NCBI GenBank assembly: GCA_022824205.1 | Contig: JAJEAI010000143.1 | Span: forward strand, 1 to 64,000 | Origin: Candidatus Binatia bacterium | Lineage (GTDB): Bacteria > Desulfobacterota > Binatia > UBA9968 > JAJDTQ01 | Direction of reading: 5' to 3' | Length of the DNA: 64,000 nt | In this document: piece by piece, positions 46,404 through 54,889 of the stretch | How the letters are laid out: the number at the start of each line of letters is the position of its first letter | Position numbering within the stretch: position 1 is the stretch's first letter | Program-made: the position numbers and the translations under genes | The notes under the pieces: model-generated | Database searches by the model: none | What the model was told of the DNA's origin: nothing | What the model saw: the letters and a program-made list of their open reading frames with translations, nothing else

Positions 46404-47444
46404 ATGGATCGACGTGTGGCATGGATCGGGGTTATCGTGGCGGTGCTGCTGGCGTGCGCGAGCGCGGCCGCGGCCCAGTCGTTCTACGAAAAAAAGACCG
46501 TCAGGATCGTTTCGGTGCACGCGCCGGGCGGTGGCTACGACACCTACTCCCGCCTCTTCGGGCGTCACTTCGGCAAGCACATCCCGGGCAAGCCCAAGGT
46601 GATCGTCGTCAACATACCGGGCGCGAGCGGCCTCATCGGCACCAACTACGTGTACAACGTGAGCAAGAAGGACGGCCTGACCGTCATCCAACCGAGCTGG
46701 GGCGTGGCCCAGGCGCAGTTCCTGGGGTTCCCCGACATCAGGTACGACGTCACCAAAATGATATGGCTGGGCCTTGCCAACAGCGGCCCCGTCACCGCGG
46801 TGGTGAGAAAGGAATCCCCGATTCAGACCATGGACCAGTGGCTCGATCCCAAGACCAAGCCGCTGATCTTCGGTTGCACGTCGCTCAACAGCCTCACCTG
46901 CAGCATCCCGCTGGCCATGAACAACATCTTCGGCAAGACCTCCGAGATCGTCTCCGGCTACGTGGGGACGGCACGCATTCGCGCCGCGCTGTTGCAGAAG
47001 GAAGTGGACGGGCTGACCGGATGGAGCTGGGACTCGGTGAAATCCACCGGCATGTCGATGATCGACGACGGCGACGCCAAGATCATGGCGTACATCGGAT
47101 TCGACCGGCACGCGGAGTTGGACGAGCGCAAGGTGCCGTTCCTGAACGAGAGGATCACGAAGCCCTCGGACATCGCCTTCATGAAGGTGCTGCTGCTGCC
47201 GGCGGCCATGCTGCGGCCGTGGGCCGTGCCGCCGGGGACGCCGGCCGACCGGGTGGAGATGCTGCGGAAGGCGTTCGAAGCAACGCTGAAGGACCCCGCG
47301 TTCCTCGCGGACGCCAAGCGGACCCGTTTGGACATCAACCCCAAGAGCGGAAAGTGGCTGACGGACCTCATCGCCAACATGAAGACGCAGATGACTCCGG
47401 AGGTGCTGAGCCGCGCCCGGAAGATCGTCGGCCTGGAGAAGTAG
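46404..47444 (+). CDS. TTT-family periplasmic binding protein, paralogue A
   Basis: 346 residues with a signal peptide ending near ASAAAAQ (about residue 25). Bug-family hallmarks: SVHAPGGGYDTYSRLFGRHFGKHIPG and VNIPGASGLIGTNYVYN, then VPPGTPADRVEMLRKAF. A Cys pair (FGCTSLNSLTCSIP) could form a disulfide next to the ligand cleft. The next gene is a close paralogue, with most positions identical by eye along the full length, so they arose by tandem duplication. No membrane subunits are adjacent. GGAG precedes ATG 46404. Confidence 0.87.
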   Translation: MDRRVAWIGVIVAVLLACASAAAAQSFYEKKTVRIVSVHAPGGGYDTYSRLFGRHFGKHIPGKPKVIVVNIPGASGLIGTNYVYNVSKKDGLTVIQPSWGVAQAQFLGFPDIRYDVTKMIWLGLANSGPVTAVVRKESPIQTMDQWLDPKTKPLIFGCTSLNSLTCSIPLAMNNIFGKTSEIVSGYVGTARIRAALLQKEVDGLTGWSWDSVKSTGMSMIDDGDAKIMAYIGFDRHAELDERKVPFLNERITKPSDIAFMKVLLLPAAMLRPWAVPPGTPADRVEMLRKAFEATLKDPAFLADAKRTRLDINPKSGKWLTDLIANMKTQMTPEVLSRARKIVGLEK

Positions 47445-47496
47445 CGGCGTAATCGGCCGGCAGCGGCCATCGGCTTCAAGACAGGAGGTACACGGC

Positions 47497-48537
47497 ATGT
47501 TCGTGCGACGGATATTCTTAATCGGCCTCGTCACGCTGCTCATGGCGGCGGGCGGCACCGCCGGTGCGGCGTCCTTCTACGAGGGCAAAACAGTCAAGAT
47601 CATCTCGGTGAGCTCCCCGGGGGGCGGTTACGATACCTACTCGCGGCTGTTCGCGCGCCACCTCGGGAAGCACATCCCGGGCAATCCCAACGTCATCGTC
47701 GTCAACATACCCGGCGGCAGCGGACTCATCGGCAGCAACTACGTGTACAACATCACCAAGCGGGACGGCCTTGCCCTGGTCCATCCCACCTGGACCGTGG
47801 CGCAGGCGCAGTTTCTGAAGTTTCCGGGGATCCGGTACGACGTCAATCAGTTCATCTGGCTGGGACTGGCCAACACCAGCCCCATCACGGTGGCGGTGCG
47901 CAAGGGCTCGCCCATCCAGAGCATGGACCAGTGGCTCGACACCAAGACCGAGCCGTTGATCTTCGGCTGCACCGCGCGCAACAGCCTGACCTGCAGCATC
48001 CCCCTGGCCATGAACGACATCTTCGGCAACACGTCCAAGATCGTCCCCGGCTACAAGGGGACGGCGCCGGTGCGCGCGGGGCTGTTGCAGAAAGAGGTGG
48101 ACGCCCTCACCGGATGGACCTGGGACTCGGTGAAGTCCACCGGCATGTCCATGCTCCAGGAGGGCTCCATCAAGCTCATCACGTACCTCAGCGAGGAACG
48201 TCACGCCGAGTTGGAGGCGCGCAACGTGCCGCTGCTGAACGACAGGATCACCAAGCCCGCGGACGTGGCCTTCATGAAGGTCCTGCTCCTGCCGGCCGCC
48301 ATGGTGCGCCCCTGGGCGTTGCCGCCCAAGACCCCGATGGACAGGGTGGCCATCCTGCGCAAGGCCTTCGACGCCATCCTGAAGGACCCCGAATTCCTGG
48401 CGGACGCCAAGCGGGCACGGCTCGACATCAACCCCAGGAGCGGCGAGTACCTCACGGGCCTCATCAGCGACATGAAGAAGCAGATGACGCCGGAAGTGGT
48501 GAGCCGCGCGCGCAGGATCGTCGGCCTGGACAAGTAG
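47497..48537 (+). CDS. TTT-family periplasmic binding protein, paralogue B
   Basis: 346 residues, same length and layout as the preceding protein: signal peptide to about GGTAGAAS, SVSSPGGGYDTYSRLFARHLGKHIPG, VNIPGGSGLIGSNYVYN, and the same Cys pair in FGCTARNSLTCSIP. Differences cluster in loops (for example THSW versus TW segments in HPTWTVAQAQFLKF), which suggests the two bind related but distinct ligands. AGGAGG is seven bases upstream of ATG 47497. The gap to its twin is 52 bases and to the thiolase gene 81 bases, so one operon of four or five genes is likely. Confidence 0.87.
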   Translation: MFVRRIFLIGLVTLLMAAGGTAGAASFYEGKTVKIISVSSPGGGYDTYSRLFARHLGKHIPGNPNVIVVNIPGGSGLIGSNYVYNITKRDGLALVHPTWTVAQAQFLKFPGIRYDVNQFIWLGLANTSPITVAVRKGSPIQSMDQWLDTKTEPLIFGCTARNSLTCSIPLAMNDIFGNTSKIVPGYKGTAPVRAGLLQKEVDALTGWTWDSVKSTGMSMLQEGSIKLITYLSEERHAELEARNVPLLNDRITKPADVAFMKVLLLPAAMVRPWALPPKTPMDRVAILRKAFDAILKDPEFLADAKRARLDINPRSGEYLTGLISDMKKQMTPEVVSRARRIVGLDK

Positions 48538-48618
48538 GGCCATTCGAGCGAAGTCGGTGACCGATCCCGGCGGGTCCCGGCACAGGGCCGGCACCCGCCG
48601 GGAAACAAGGAGGCAGGC

Positions 48619-49773
48619 ATGTCGAACATCTCGGGGAAGTACGCCGTCGTAGGCGTGGGCGAGACCCAGGTGGGCAAGCGGCCCGAAGCCACCACCAACT
48701 CGCTGCACATCGAAGCCATCCGCCTGTGCCTGGAGGACGCCGGGGTTGACGCGTCCGAGGTGGACGGGCTCCTGACCAACCAGCCGCTCACCGACGCGCA
48801 CCGGAGCTACGCGGTGCGGCTGGCGCACATGGCGGGCATCGACCCCAGCTACGCCACCGATCTGGCCCTCGGGGGCGCCACGCCCATCGCCATGATCCAG
48901 AACGCGGTGATGGCCATCGAGGCGGGCATGGCCAACTACGTGGTGTGCGTGCACGCGCGCAAGCGGGCGACGCCGGACCCCACCCCGGGCTATCCCATCC
49001 GCAGCGGCGACGAGCACTGGGAGCAGCCCTGGGGCCATTTCTCGGCGGTGGCCAACCACGCGTTCGCGGCCACGCGCCACATGCACGAGTTCGGCACCAC
49101 CAGCGAGGACCTGGGCCAGATCGCGGTGTCCACACGCAAGCACGCGTGCATGAACAAGAACGCCACCATGCAGAAGCCCATGTCCATCGAGGACCACCAG
49201 AACTCGCGTCTGATCGTCGAGCCGCTGCACCTGTTCGACTGCTCGCTGGAATCGGACGGCGGCGCGGCGCTGCTGGTGACCAGCATGGAACGCGCCCGTG
49301 ACCTGCCCAGGAAGCCCGTGCAGGTCCTGGGCATGGGGCAACACCACCCGCACTCCAGCGTCATGGACGCGCCCACCCTCACCACCCTGGGGAGCCGCAA
49401 GTCATCCGAGGCGGCCTACCACATGGCCGGGCTCGGCCCCAAGGACATGGACTTCGCGCAGTTCTACGACTGCTTCACCATCACCACGCTGATCACCATC
49501 GAGGACTACGGCTTCTGCGGCAAGGGCGAGGGCAAGGACTTCATCAAGGACGGCCGCATCGAGGTGGGCGGCGACATCCCGGTGAACACCCACGGCGGTC
49601 TGCTGTCGCAGGCCCATCTCGAAGGCATCATGCACGTCACCGAGGGCGTCAAGCAGTTGCGCGGCAACGCGGTGGAGCCGGAGCGCCAGGTGCAGGGCGC
49701 GAAGGCGGGGGTCATCAGCGGCCACGGCGGCAGCCTGTGCATGCACGCGTCACTCGTACTGGGGGTACAATGA
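48619..49773 (+). CDS. Thiolase-like (SCP-x/lipid-transfer type) protein without the usual Cys
   Basis: 384 residues of the non-classical thiolase group often annotated as acetyl-CoA acetyltransferase or lipid-transfer protein. It has the N-terminal YAVVGVGETQVGKRP and C-terminal ISGHGGSLCMHASLVLG with the GHG histidine region. Where classical thiolases have the acyl-accepting Cys, this one reads DLALGGATPIAMIQNAV, so normal acyl transfer seems impaired. A middle segment (DFAQFYDCFTITTLITIEDYGFC) is conserved in the family. AAGGAGG precedes ATG 48619. The stop overlaps the DUF35 start (ATGA), the standard pairing for these proteins. Confidence 0.85.
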   Translation: MSNISGKYAVVGVGETQVGKRPEATTNSLHIEAIRLCLEDAGVDASEVDGLLTNQPLTDAHRSYAVRLAHMAGIDPSYATDLALGGATPIAMIQNAVMAIEAGMANYVVCVHARKRATPDPTPGYPIRSGDEHWEQPWGHFSAVANHAFAATRHMHEFGTTSEDLGQIAVSTRKHACMNKNATMQKPMSIEDHQNSRLIVEPLHLFDCSLESDGGAALLVTSMERARDLPRKPVQVLGMGQHHPHSSVMDAPTLTTLGSRKSSEAAYHMAGLGPKDMDFAQFYDCFTITTLITIEDYGFCGKGEGKDFIKDGRIEVGGDIPVNTHGGLLSQAHLEGIMHVTEGVKQLRGNAVEPERQVQGAKAGVISGHGGSLCMHASLVLGVQ

Positions 49774-50213
49774 GCAAGCCAGAGGCACACGACAAACGCG
49801 GGCGCGCGGCGCCGCGCAACGAACCGTTCCTGGCGGAGGTGGAAGCCCAGCCCTTCTGGGACAACCTCAAGGAACACAAGCTGACGGTACAGCGCTGCAA
49901 CGTCTGTGGGAGCTACTTCAACTTCCCGCCCCAGGCCATGTGCGCCAAGTGCCTGTCGTCGGACAACGAGTGGGTGCCGGTGAGCGGCAAGGGCACCGTC
50001 TACTCCTTCGTCACCTATCACCGGGCATGGCATCCGGCCTACCAGGACCAGATCCCGTACAACGTCTCGCTGGTGGACCTCGACGAAGGACCGCGGCTCG
50101 TGAGCAACGTCATCGACATCCCGCCGGAGGACGTGAAGGTGGGGATGGCGGTGGAGGTAGTGTTCGAGGACCACGAAGGGTACACGCTGCCGAAGTTCAA
50201 GCCGAGCGGGTAG
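49770..50213 (+). CDS. Zn-ribbon OB-fold protein (DUF35), thiolase partner
   Basis: 147 residues. A rubredoxin-like zinc ribbon with Cys pairs C43/C46 and C58/C61 (CNVC and CAKC) is followed by an OB fold (VYSFVTYHRAWHPAYQ, PYNVSLVDLDEG, VGMAVEVVFED). DUF35 proteins act as acyl-CoA-binding subunits of thiolase or HMG-CoA synthase complexes. Here the ATGA overlap with the upstream gene makes complex formation with the thiolase-like protein very likely. An in-frame ATG at 49737 inside the thiolase gene is less suitable. Confidence 0.9.
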   Translation: MSKPEAHDKRGRAAPRNEPFLAEVEAQPFWDNLKEHKLTVQRCNVCGSYFNFPPQAMCAKCLSSDNEWVPVSGKGTVYSFVTYHRAWHPAYQDQIPYNVSLVDLDEGPRLVSNVIDIPPEDVKVGMAVEVVFEDHEGYTLPKFKPSG

Positions 50214-50439
50214 CGACGGACCGGCGCACGCAAGACATGCCCCCTGTCGGTCGTCAGCGAGACGGGAGGTCTTCAAACGTTCACGCCGGGCATGTCCTTT
50301 TCTTCCACCCAATCCAGTCCCTCCCAGCCAAGCGAGCCCTAATGTTTTGGCGGGATCCGGCGATTACAATAGAAGGAGTCGGTGGCCATCACTTTGTCGC
50401 TTCCTTCGGTGGTCGTCTCAACTTCATAGTTTGCCCAAG

Positions 50440-50456
50440 GCATTTTGGCCAAATGC
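50440..50456. promoter_or_regulatory. Near-palindrome upstream of the helicase gene, possible operator
   Basis: GCATTTTGGCCAAATGC is symmetric apart from one shifted position and lies 45 bases before ATG 50501. A TACAAT -10-like box at 50364-50369 lacks a good -35. Otherwise the 287-base gap 50214-50500 shows nothing recognisable. Confidence 0.35.
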
Positions 50457-50500
50457 AGGAACCGAGCCAAGTCCACCCGGGTTAGCGAACGGCATCCACC

Positions 50501-52663
50501 ATGAGCATTGAAATCGTTCGAGGTCTCAGCGACAAGCCCGTGGCCGGACAAGAACTAGTGGACCTTGCGTCGAAGTGGACCGAGGAGTCCGGCAAGTTGT
50601 TCATCGGATATCCAATAATCGGAACGCCGGAAGGCCGCCATCAAATTGACGCGCTCCTGGTGACCCTCAGCAAGGGCATCGTCGTATTCGATTTGATTGA
50701 AGGTTCGGACACAGGCGACTTTCGATCGCGGCAGGACGACTCGGCAAACAAGCTCGAAGCCAAGCTGAAGGCCCACCGTGAACTGATGCAAGGAAGGACC
50801 CTGCCGATCGAAATCCACACTGTCTCTTTTGCACCCGGTATTGCTCACCGGGAGTCCTTCGAGACGACCGGCTATCGACTCGAAACAACGTCATCGCTTT
50901 TGCAAGCGTTGAGAAACCTGGACTGGAACCAACCCAGCAAGGAGATCTACGAGAGGACCCTGTCGGCGATCGAGAGTATTTCTACTATTCGCAAGAGTGG
51001 CACGAGACGAACCGTAAGAAGAGACGATTCTCGGGGCGGGAAGCTTAAGCGCCTGGAGGACTCCATCGCCACGCTGGATAATCGACAGAGCAAAGCCGTT
51101 ATCGAAACCGTTGAGGGAGTTCAGCGTATTCGGGGACTGGCCGGTTCTGGCAAAACCATTGTCCTGGCGCTGAAGGCAGCGTACCTGCATGCTCAACACC
51201 CCGAGTGGCGGATAGGTGTGACGTTCAACACACGGTCATTGAAGGGCCATTTTCGCCGCCTGATTGAGAAATTCACCTTGGAGCACACAGGGGAAGAGCC
51301 GGACTGGAAGAATCTCCAGATTTGCCAGGCATGGGGTGCGCCAGGAGGAGGTGATCGAGACGGGATTTACCATCAGTTCTGTCAACTCCATGACGTCGAC
51401 TATTTTGACTTCCGGGAGGCACAGCATAGATTCGACCGAGGCGTAGAGTTTGCCATGGCGTGTGAACATGCGTTGTCGCAGGCTCAGGACAGCCGGCCTC
51501 TCTACGATGTTCTCTTGGTCGACGAAGCACAGGATTTCTCGCCTCCGTTTTTGCGGATATGTTACGAATTGCTCGGCGAATCCAAGAGACTGGTCTACGC
51601 CTACGACGAATTACAAAACCTCTCGGGTGAGTCGTTGCCCTCCCCGGAGGACATATTCGGGAAGACGACGGACGGTTCGGCCAACGTACAATTTAACGAT
51701 GTAGGCGCGAATGAACCTCAGCGAAACATAATCCTGCCGAAGTGTTACCGCAACTCGCGTCCCATTCTCGTCACGGCCCACGCCCTCGGCTTTGGCATAT
51801 ACCGGAAACCGCAGCGGCCAGACGAAATGGGCATCATTCAAATGTTTGACCATCCTCAGCTTTGGGAAGAGATAGGCTATCGGCCACGCCAAGGGGACCT
51901 GAGGGAAGGCGTTCCTGTCGTTCTCTCCAGGCCTGAGGAGACGAGCCCGCGTTTTCTTGAAGATCATTCGGACGTCACTGATCTGATACAGCTCACTCAC
52001 TTTGAGAGTGAAGAAGAACAGGCTTCGTGGTTGTCAGACGCGATCCGAGACAATTTGGAGAAGGAAGAGCTGCGACACGACGACATCGTGGTCATCAATC
52101 CAGATCCTTTGAGCACTCGCGATGCCGTCGGCCCGATACGCGCCCGGCTCTTCGAAATGGGGATCAATTCCCACTTGGCCGGCGTGGACACAGGTCCCGA
52201 CACGTTCTTTCAACCGGAGGCGGAATCAGTGACTTTCACGGGAGTCTACCGCGCCAAAGGCAATGAAGGCGGAATGGTCTACATAATTAACGCACAGGAC
52301 TGTCATTCGACGGGACGGAATCTGGCGACTATCCGCAACCGACTCTTTACAGCCATCACGAGGAGCAAGTCGTGGGTTCGCGTTTTGGGTGTCGGTCACC
52401 GCATGAAGGCGCTTCAAGGAGAATTTGAAGAGCTCCGAAAGAAGGACTTCGAGTTGCGTTTCGTCTACCCCACAGAGGAACAACGCAAGCAGTTGCGTAT
52501 TGTCCATAGAGACATGACGACGACGGAACGTAAGAGGGTTCAGTCTCGGCAGAAAGGCTTAGAATACCTTGTCGAAGATCTCGAGTCCGGCAGTGTCCAT
52601 ATTGAGGATCTGAATCAGGAAGTGCTGGAGAAATTGAAGGGCCTACTGGGAGGCGGGCGATAA
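50501..52663 (+). CDS. SF1 (UvrD/DUF2075-like) helicase with N-terminal degenerate nuclease-like domain
   Basis: 720 residues. Walker A GLAGSGKT (212-219), Walker B/motif II LLVDEAQDFS (338-347), a CYRNSRPIL motif, motif V-like VYRAKGNEGGMVYI and motif VI LFTAITRSKSWVRV (about 615-628) define a superfamily-1 ATPase. Residues 30-75 (HQIDALLVTLSKGIVVFDLI) resemble the NERD/PD-(D/E)XK strand pair, but the E-x-K catalytic step reads DLIEG, so cleavage is doubtful. G+C is about 50-55% in sampled stretches against 60% or more around it, suggesting transfer. It stands seven bases before the DUF2290 gene. A phage-defence role is inferred from this make-up, not shown. Confidence 0.82.
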   Translation: MSIEIVRGLSDKPVAGQELVDLASKWTEESGKLFIGYPIIGTPEGRHQIDALLVTLSKGIVVFDLIEGSDTGDFRSRQDDSANKLEAKLKAHRELMQGRTLPIEIHTVSFAPGIAHRESFETTGYRLETTSSLLQALRNLDWNQPSKEIYERTLSAIESISTIRKSGTRRTVRRDDSRGGKLKRLEDSIATLDNRQSKAVIETVEGVQRIRGLAGSGKTIVLALKAAYLHAQHPEWRIGVTFNTRSLKGHFRRLIEKFTLEHTGEEPDWKNLQICQAWGAPGGGDRDGIYHQFCQLHDVDYFDFREAQHRFDRGVEFAMACEHALSQAQDSRPLYDVLLVDEAQDFSPPFLRICYELLGESKRLVYAYDELQNLSGESLPSPEDIFGKTTDGSANVQFNDVGANEPQRNIILPKCYRNSRPILVTAHALGFGIYRKPQRPDEMGIIQMFDHPQLWEEIGYRPRQGDLREGVPVVLSRPEETSPRFLEDHSDVTDLIQLTHFESEEEQASWLSDAIRDNLEKEELRHDDIVVINPDPLSTRDAVGPIRARLFEMGINSHLAGVDTGPDTFFQPEAESVTFTGVYRAKGNEGGMVYIINAQDCHSTGRNLATIRNRLFTAITRSKSWVRVLGVGHRMKALQGEFEELRKKDFELRFVYPTEEQRKQLRIVHRDMTTTERKRVQSRQKGLEYLVEDLESGSVHIEDLNQEVLEKLKGLLGGGR

Positions 52664-52670
52664 ACACTCG

Positions 52671-53339
52671 ATGCCAACATCGCGGGAAATTGAAGGACAG
52701 ATCAATGGGCTCACTAGGTTCTTGGTTGAGAGGAGCCTCGTTGACGACCAGCGCTTTGCGCGTCGGCGACCAGGGGCGGGCAACGTGGTCCACGTCACGT
52801 TTGAGGCGGCAGAACACGTCTCGACGGCCATGCGAAATCTGAGTTATGAAGAGATCTACCAACACCTTATCAAGGAGCGTGCGTATAATCTGAAGATACT
52901 GGATGGTGCATTGATGCAGATGATGTACGTTTTCTCCGGACGAACTCTGCAACGTCACCGGCTGGCGTTCTTTTCCGCGCCCCACCTGGATGAATTCCAA
53001 AACAATCCGGACATCTACCTCAATGACGAGATATATGCGGACGTGGTCGCCAGGAATATTGTTCCCTTTCCATTGCGCTTTGACTACGATGTTCGTGACG
53101 GACGCCATCAGGAACTGATCCACCCCAAAGCACATCTCACATTGGGGCAATATGAGAATTGTCGGATTCCGGTGACCGCTCCACTGACACCTTTTTGGTT
53201 CTTGGATTTTGTCCTCAGGAACTTCTACTATAGAGCCCGGGCGCCGCATGTGGACGGACTCCCCGCCCAGGGTGATTCGTTTGAGGAGTCGATATCGCCT
53301 GCGGAGCGACGGGTAATCCACATAGCAGTGCCCGCGTGA
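52671..53339 (+). CDS. DUF2290 domain protein, partner of the helicase
   Basis: 222 residues. The conserved blocks are recognisable as DUF2290: LSYEEIYQHLIKERAYNLKI with LDGALMQMMYVFSG, LQRHRLAFFSAPHLDEFQNN, VPFPLRFDYDVRDG and HPKAHLTLGQYENCRIPVTA with FWFLDFVLRNFYY near the end. No enzyme motif is known to me for this family. The many His/Asp/Arg residues in strongly kept blocks (HRLAFF, RFDYD, HPKAHLTLGQ) would suit a nuclease or nucleic-acid-binding domain, which is inference only. It shares the lower G+C of the helicase and follows it after seven bases, so the pair is one operon and probably one system. Confidence 0.78.
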   Translation: MPTSREIEGQINGLTRFLVERSLVDDQRFARRRPGAGNVVHVTFEAAEHVSTAMRNLSYEEIYQHLIKERAYNLKILDGALMQMMYVFSGRTLQRHRLAFFSAPHLDEFQNNPDIYLNDEIYADVVARNIVPFPLRFDYDVRDGRHQELIHPKAHLTLGQYENCRIPVTAPLTPFWFLDFVLRNFYYRARAPHVDGLPAQGDSFEESISPAERRVIHIAVPA

Positions 53340-53376
53340 CTTTGGACTGTCACCTTTTTCGCATAAGGAGTCATTC

Positions 53377-54741
53377 ATGGCCTACACGGCACAGGGGCGC
53401 ACCAAGAATTTCCCGGTCTTCGACTGCGACAGCCACATCCACGAGCCTCGGGAGGTCTGGGACGAGTACATCCCGGAGAAGCAGCGGGCGTTCGCCAAGC
53501 AGCACTTCTACCGGGACATGGACCGGCTCGTCACGGTCGTGAACGGGCAGGTGAGCTACGGCAACCCCAAGACCTATGCCTATCCCGGACAGGGATGGCA
53601 CCCGGGCATGAACAAGAAGCTGCTGGGCTCCATCGCGCCCGACGACCCCAGGTGGGACCAGGAGATCGGCCGCAACGCCAGCCAGCGGGACCCGCAGGTC
53701 CGTCTCAAGGACATGGACGCCTCGGGCATCGACCAGGTGATGGTGTTCCCGTCCACCTTCGTGCGCATGCCGCTGGTGAAGAACGCCGACGCCGCCCGCA
53801 TCTGCGCCACCGCCTACAACGACTGGGTCAACGACTACTGCGGCGCCGACCGAAAGCGCCTCTACCCCTGCGCCGTGCTGCCGGTCCAGGACGTGGACTA
53901 CGCGGTGCAGGAATTGCGGCGCGTGGCCAAGCTGGGCTTCAAGTCCGCGGTGGTGCGGCCGGTGCTGGTGAACGACCGCTACCCCACCTTTCCCGAGTTC
54001 GATCCCTTGTGGAAGGAGTTCGAGGAGCTGGGGCTGGCCCTGGGCATGCACACCTTCCCCTCGGGCGGCGAGGCCGTCACCGAGGCCATGGCGGAGCGCA
54101 TGTCCGGCGGCATCCAGGGCAAGAGCAGCGCCCAGCGCTCGCCCTTCACCCGCCACGAGGTCTACGTCTATTCGCCGGGGCAGTTCGTGGAGAACATCAT
54201 GCGCAGCATGGGCTCGGTGCAGCCCGGTTCCGAGTCCCTGAGCTTCATCAGCGAGGCGCAGACCTGGACCATGGTCGTGATGCTCACGGGCTGGCTGGAG
54301 AAGTTCCCCAAGCTCAGGGTCGCCATCCTCGAATCCAACTCGAGCTGGCTGCCGCTGATCCTGGAAAAGGCCGAGACCTACCTCGACCTCTACCGCTTCG
54401 TGCGCGAGCAGGCCAACCCGCCGCAGAAGGTCGGCGACCCGCGGGAGACCTTCGCCCGGCAGTGCTTCATCGCCTTCGAGAGCGACGAGGACATCACGCT
54501 CAGGCTGTGGGACATCTTCGAGGACATCGGCCTGTGGTCGTCGGACATGCCGCACCACGACGCCTCGGACACCTGGGAAGCCATCGACAACATGGACAAG
54601 TTCAACGTGCCCCAGGAAGTGCAGGAGAAGCTCCTGGGCGGCAACGCCCGCAGGCTGTACGGCATCGAGCCGGAGGTGTTCGTGACCGAGGCGCCGGCGG
54701 AGTACACCCCGGTGAACATCGTGCCGCGCTACGCGGGGTAG
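53377..54741 (+). CDS. PF04909-type amidohydrolase, metal site intact
   Basis: 454 residues, longer than the 341-residue relative at 31-32 kb. The N-terminal metal motif DCDSHIHEP has both histidines (H20, H22). The family strand VAILESNSSWLPLILEKAE and SSDMPHHDASDTWEAID with catalytic Asp follow, then VQEKLLGGNARRLYGIEPE. It likely decarboxylates or hydrolyses a cyclic or aromatic acid. AAGGAG lies before ATG 53377, only 37 bases after the lower-GC DUF2290 gene, but base composition is back to the high-GC norm. The radical SAM gene follows after 148 bases containing a dispersed repeat. Confidence 0.85.
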   Translation: MAYTAQGRTKNFPVFDCDSHIHEPREVWDEYIPEKQRAFAKQHFYRDMDRLVTVVNGQVSYGNPKTYAYPGQGWHPGMNKKLLGSIAPDDPRWDQEIGRNASQRDPQVRLKDMDASGIDQVMVFPSTFVRMPLVKNADAARICATAYNDWVNDYCGADRKRLYPCAVLPVQDVDYAVQELRRVAKLGFKSAVVRPVLVNDRYPTFPEFDPLWKEFEELGLALGMHTFPSGGEAVTEAMAERMSGGIQGKSSAQRSPFTRHEVYVYSPGQFVENIMRSMGSVQPGSESLSFISEAQTWTMVVMLTGWLEKFPKLRVAILESNSSWLPLILEKAETYLDLYRFVREQANPPQKVGDPRETFARQCFIAFESDEDITLRLWDIFEDIGLWSSDMPHHDASDTWEAIDNMDKFNVPQEVQEKLLGGNARRLYGIEPEVFVTEAPAEYTPVNIVPRYAG

Positions 54742-54786
54742 GAGCCGTCCCGAGTAGTCTGACCGGAGAGGTTCGAAAGACCTTCA

Positions 54787-54841
54787 ATTCCGTTCGTCCT
54801 GAGCGTAGCGACGCGAAGCGTCGTGAAGTCGAAGGGCGCCA
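54787..54841. repeat. Dispersed CGTTCGTCCTGAGC/GTCGAAGGGCG repeat
   Basis: TTCCGTTCGTCCTGAGCGTA and AAGTCGAAGGGCGCC enclose a GACGCGAAGCGTC palindrome. It is the same family as 4271-4343 and 43486-43546, here between the amidohydrolase and radical SAM genes. Confidence 0.55.
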
Positions 54842-54889
54842 CGACCGGCAGACCCTCTTCGCGGCGCCGATCAACCCGGAGCCAAGACC

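Noticed and set aside
46404-47452. Possibility that the two TTT binding-protein genes are one gene broken in two
   Set aside because: Each has its own ribosome site, signal peptide, full-length fold and stop; they are complete tandem paralogues.
44868-47558. 896-codon minus-strand frame running from the CoA-transferase back across the first TTT binding-protein gene
   Set aside because: Similarity starts only at the ATG at 46007, after a ribosome site. The upstream part crosses a repeat and is antisense to a good gene.
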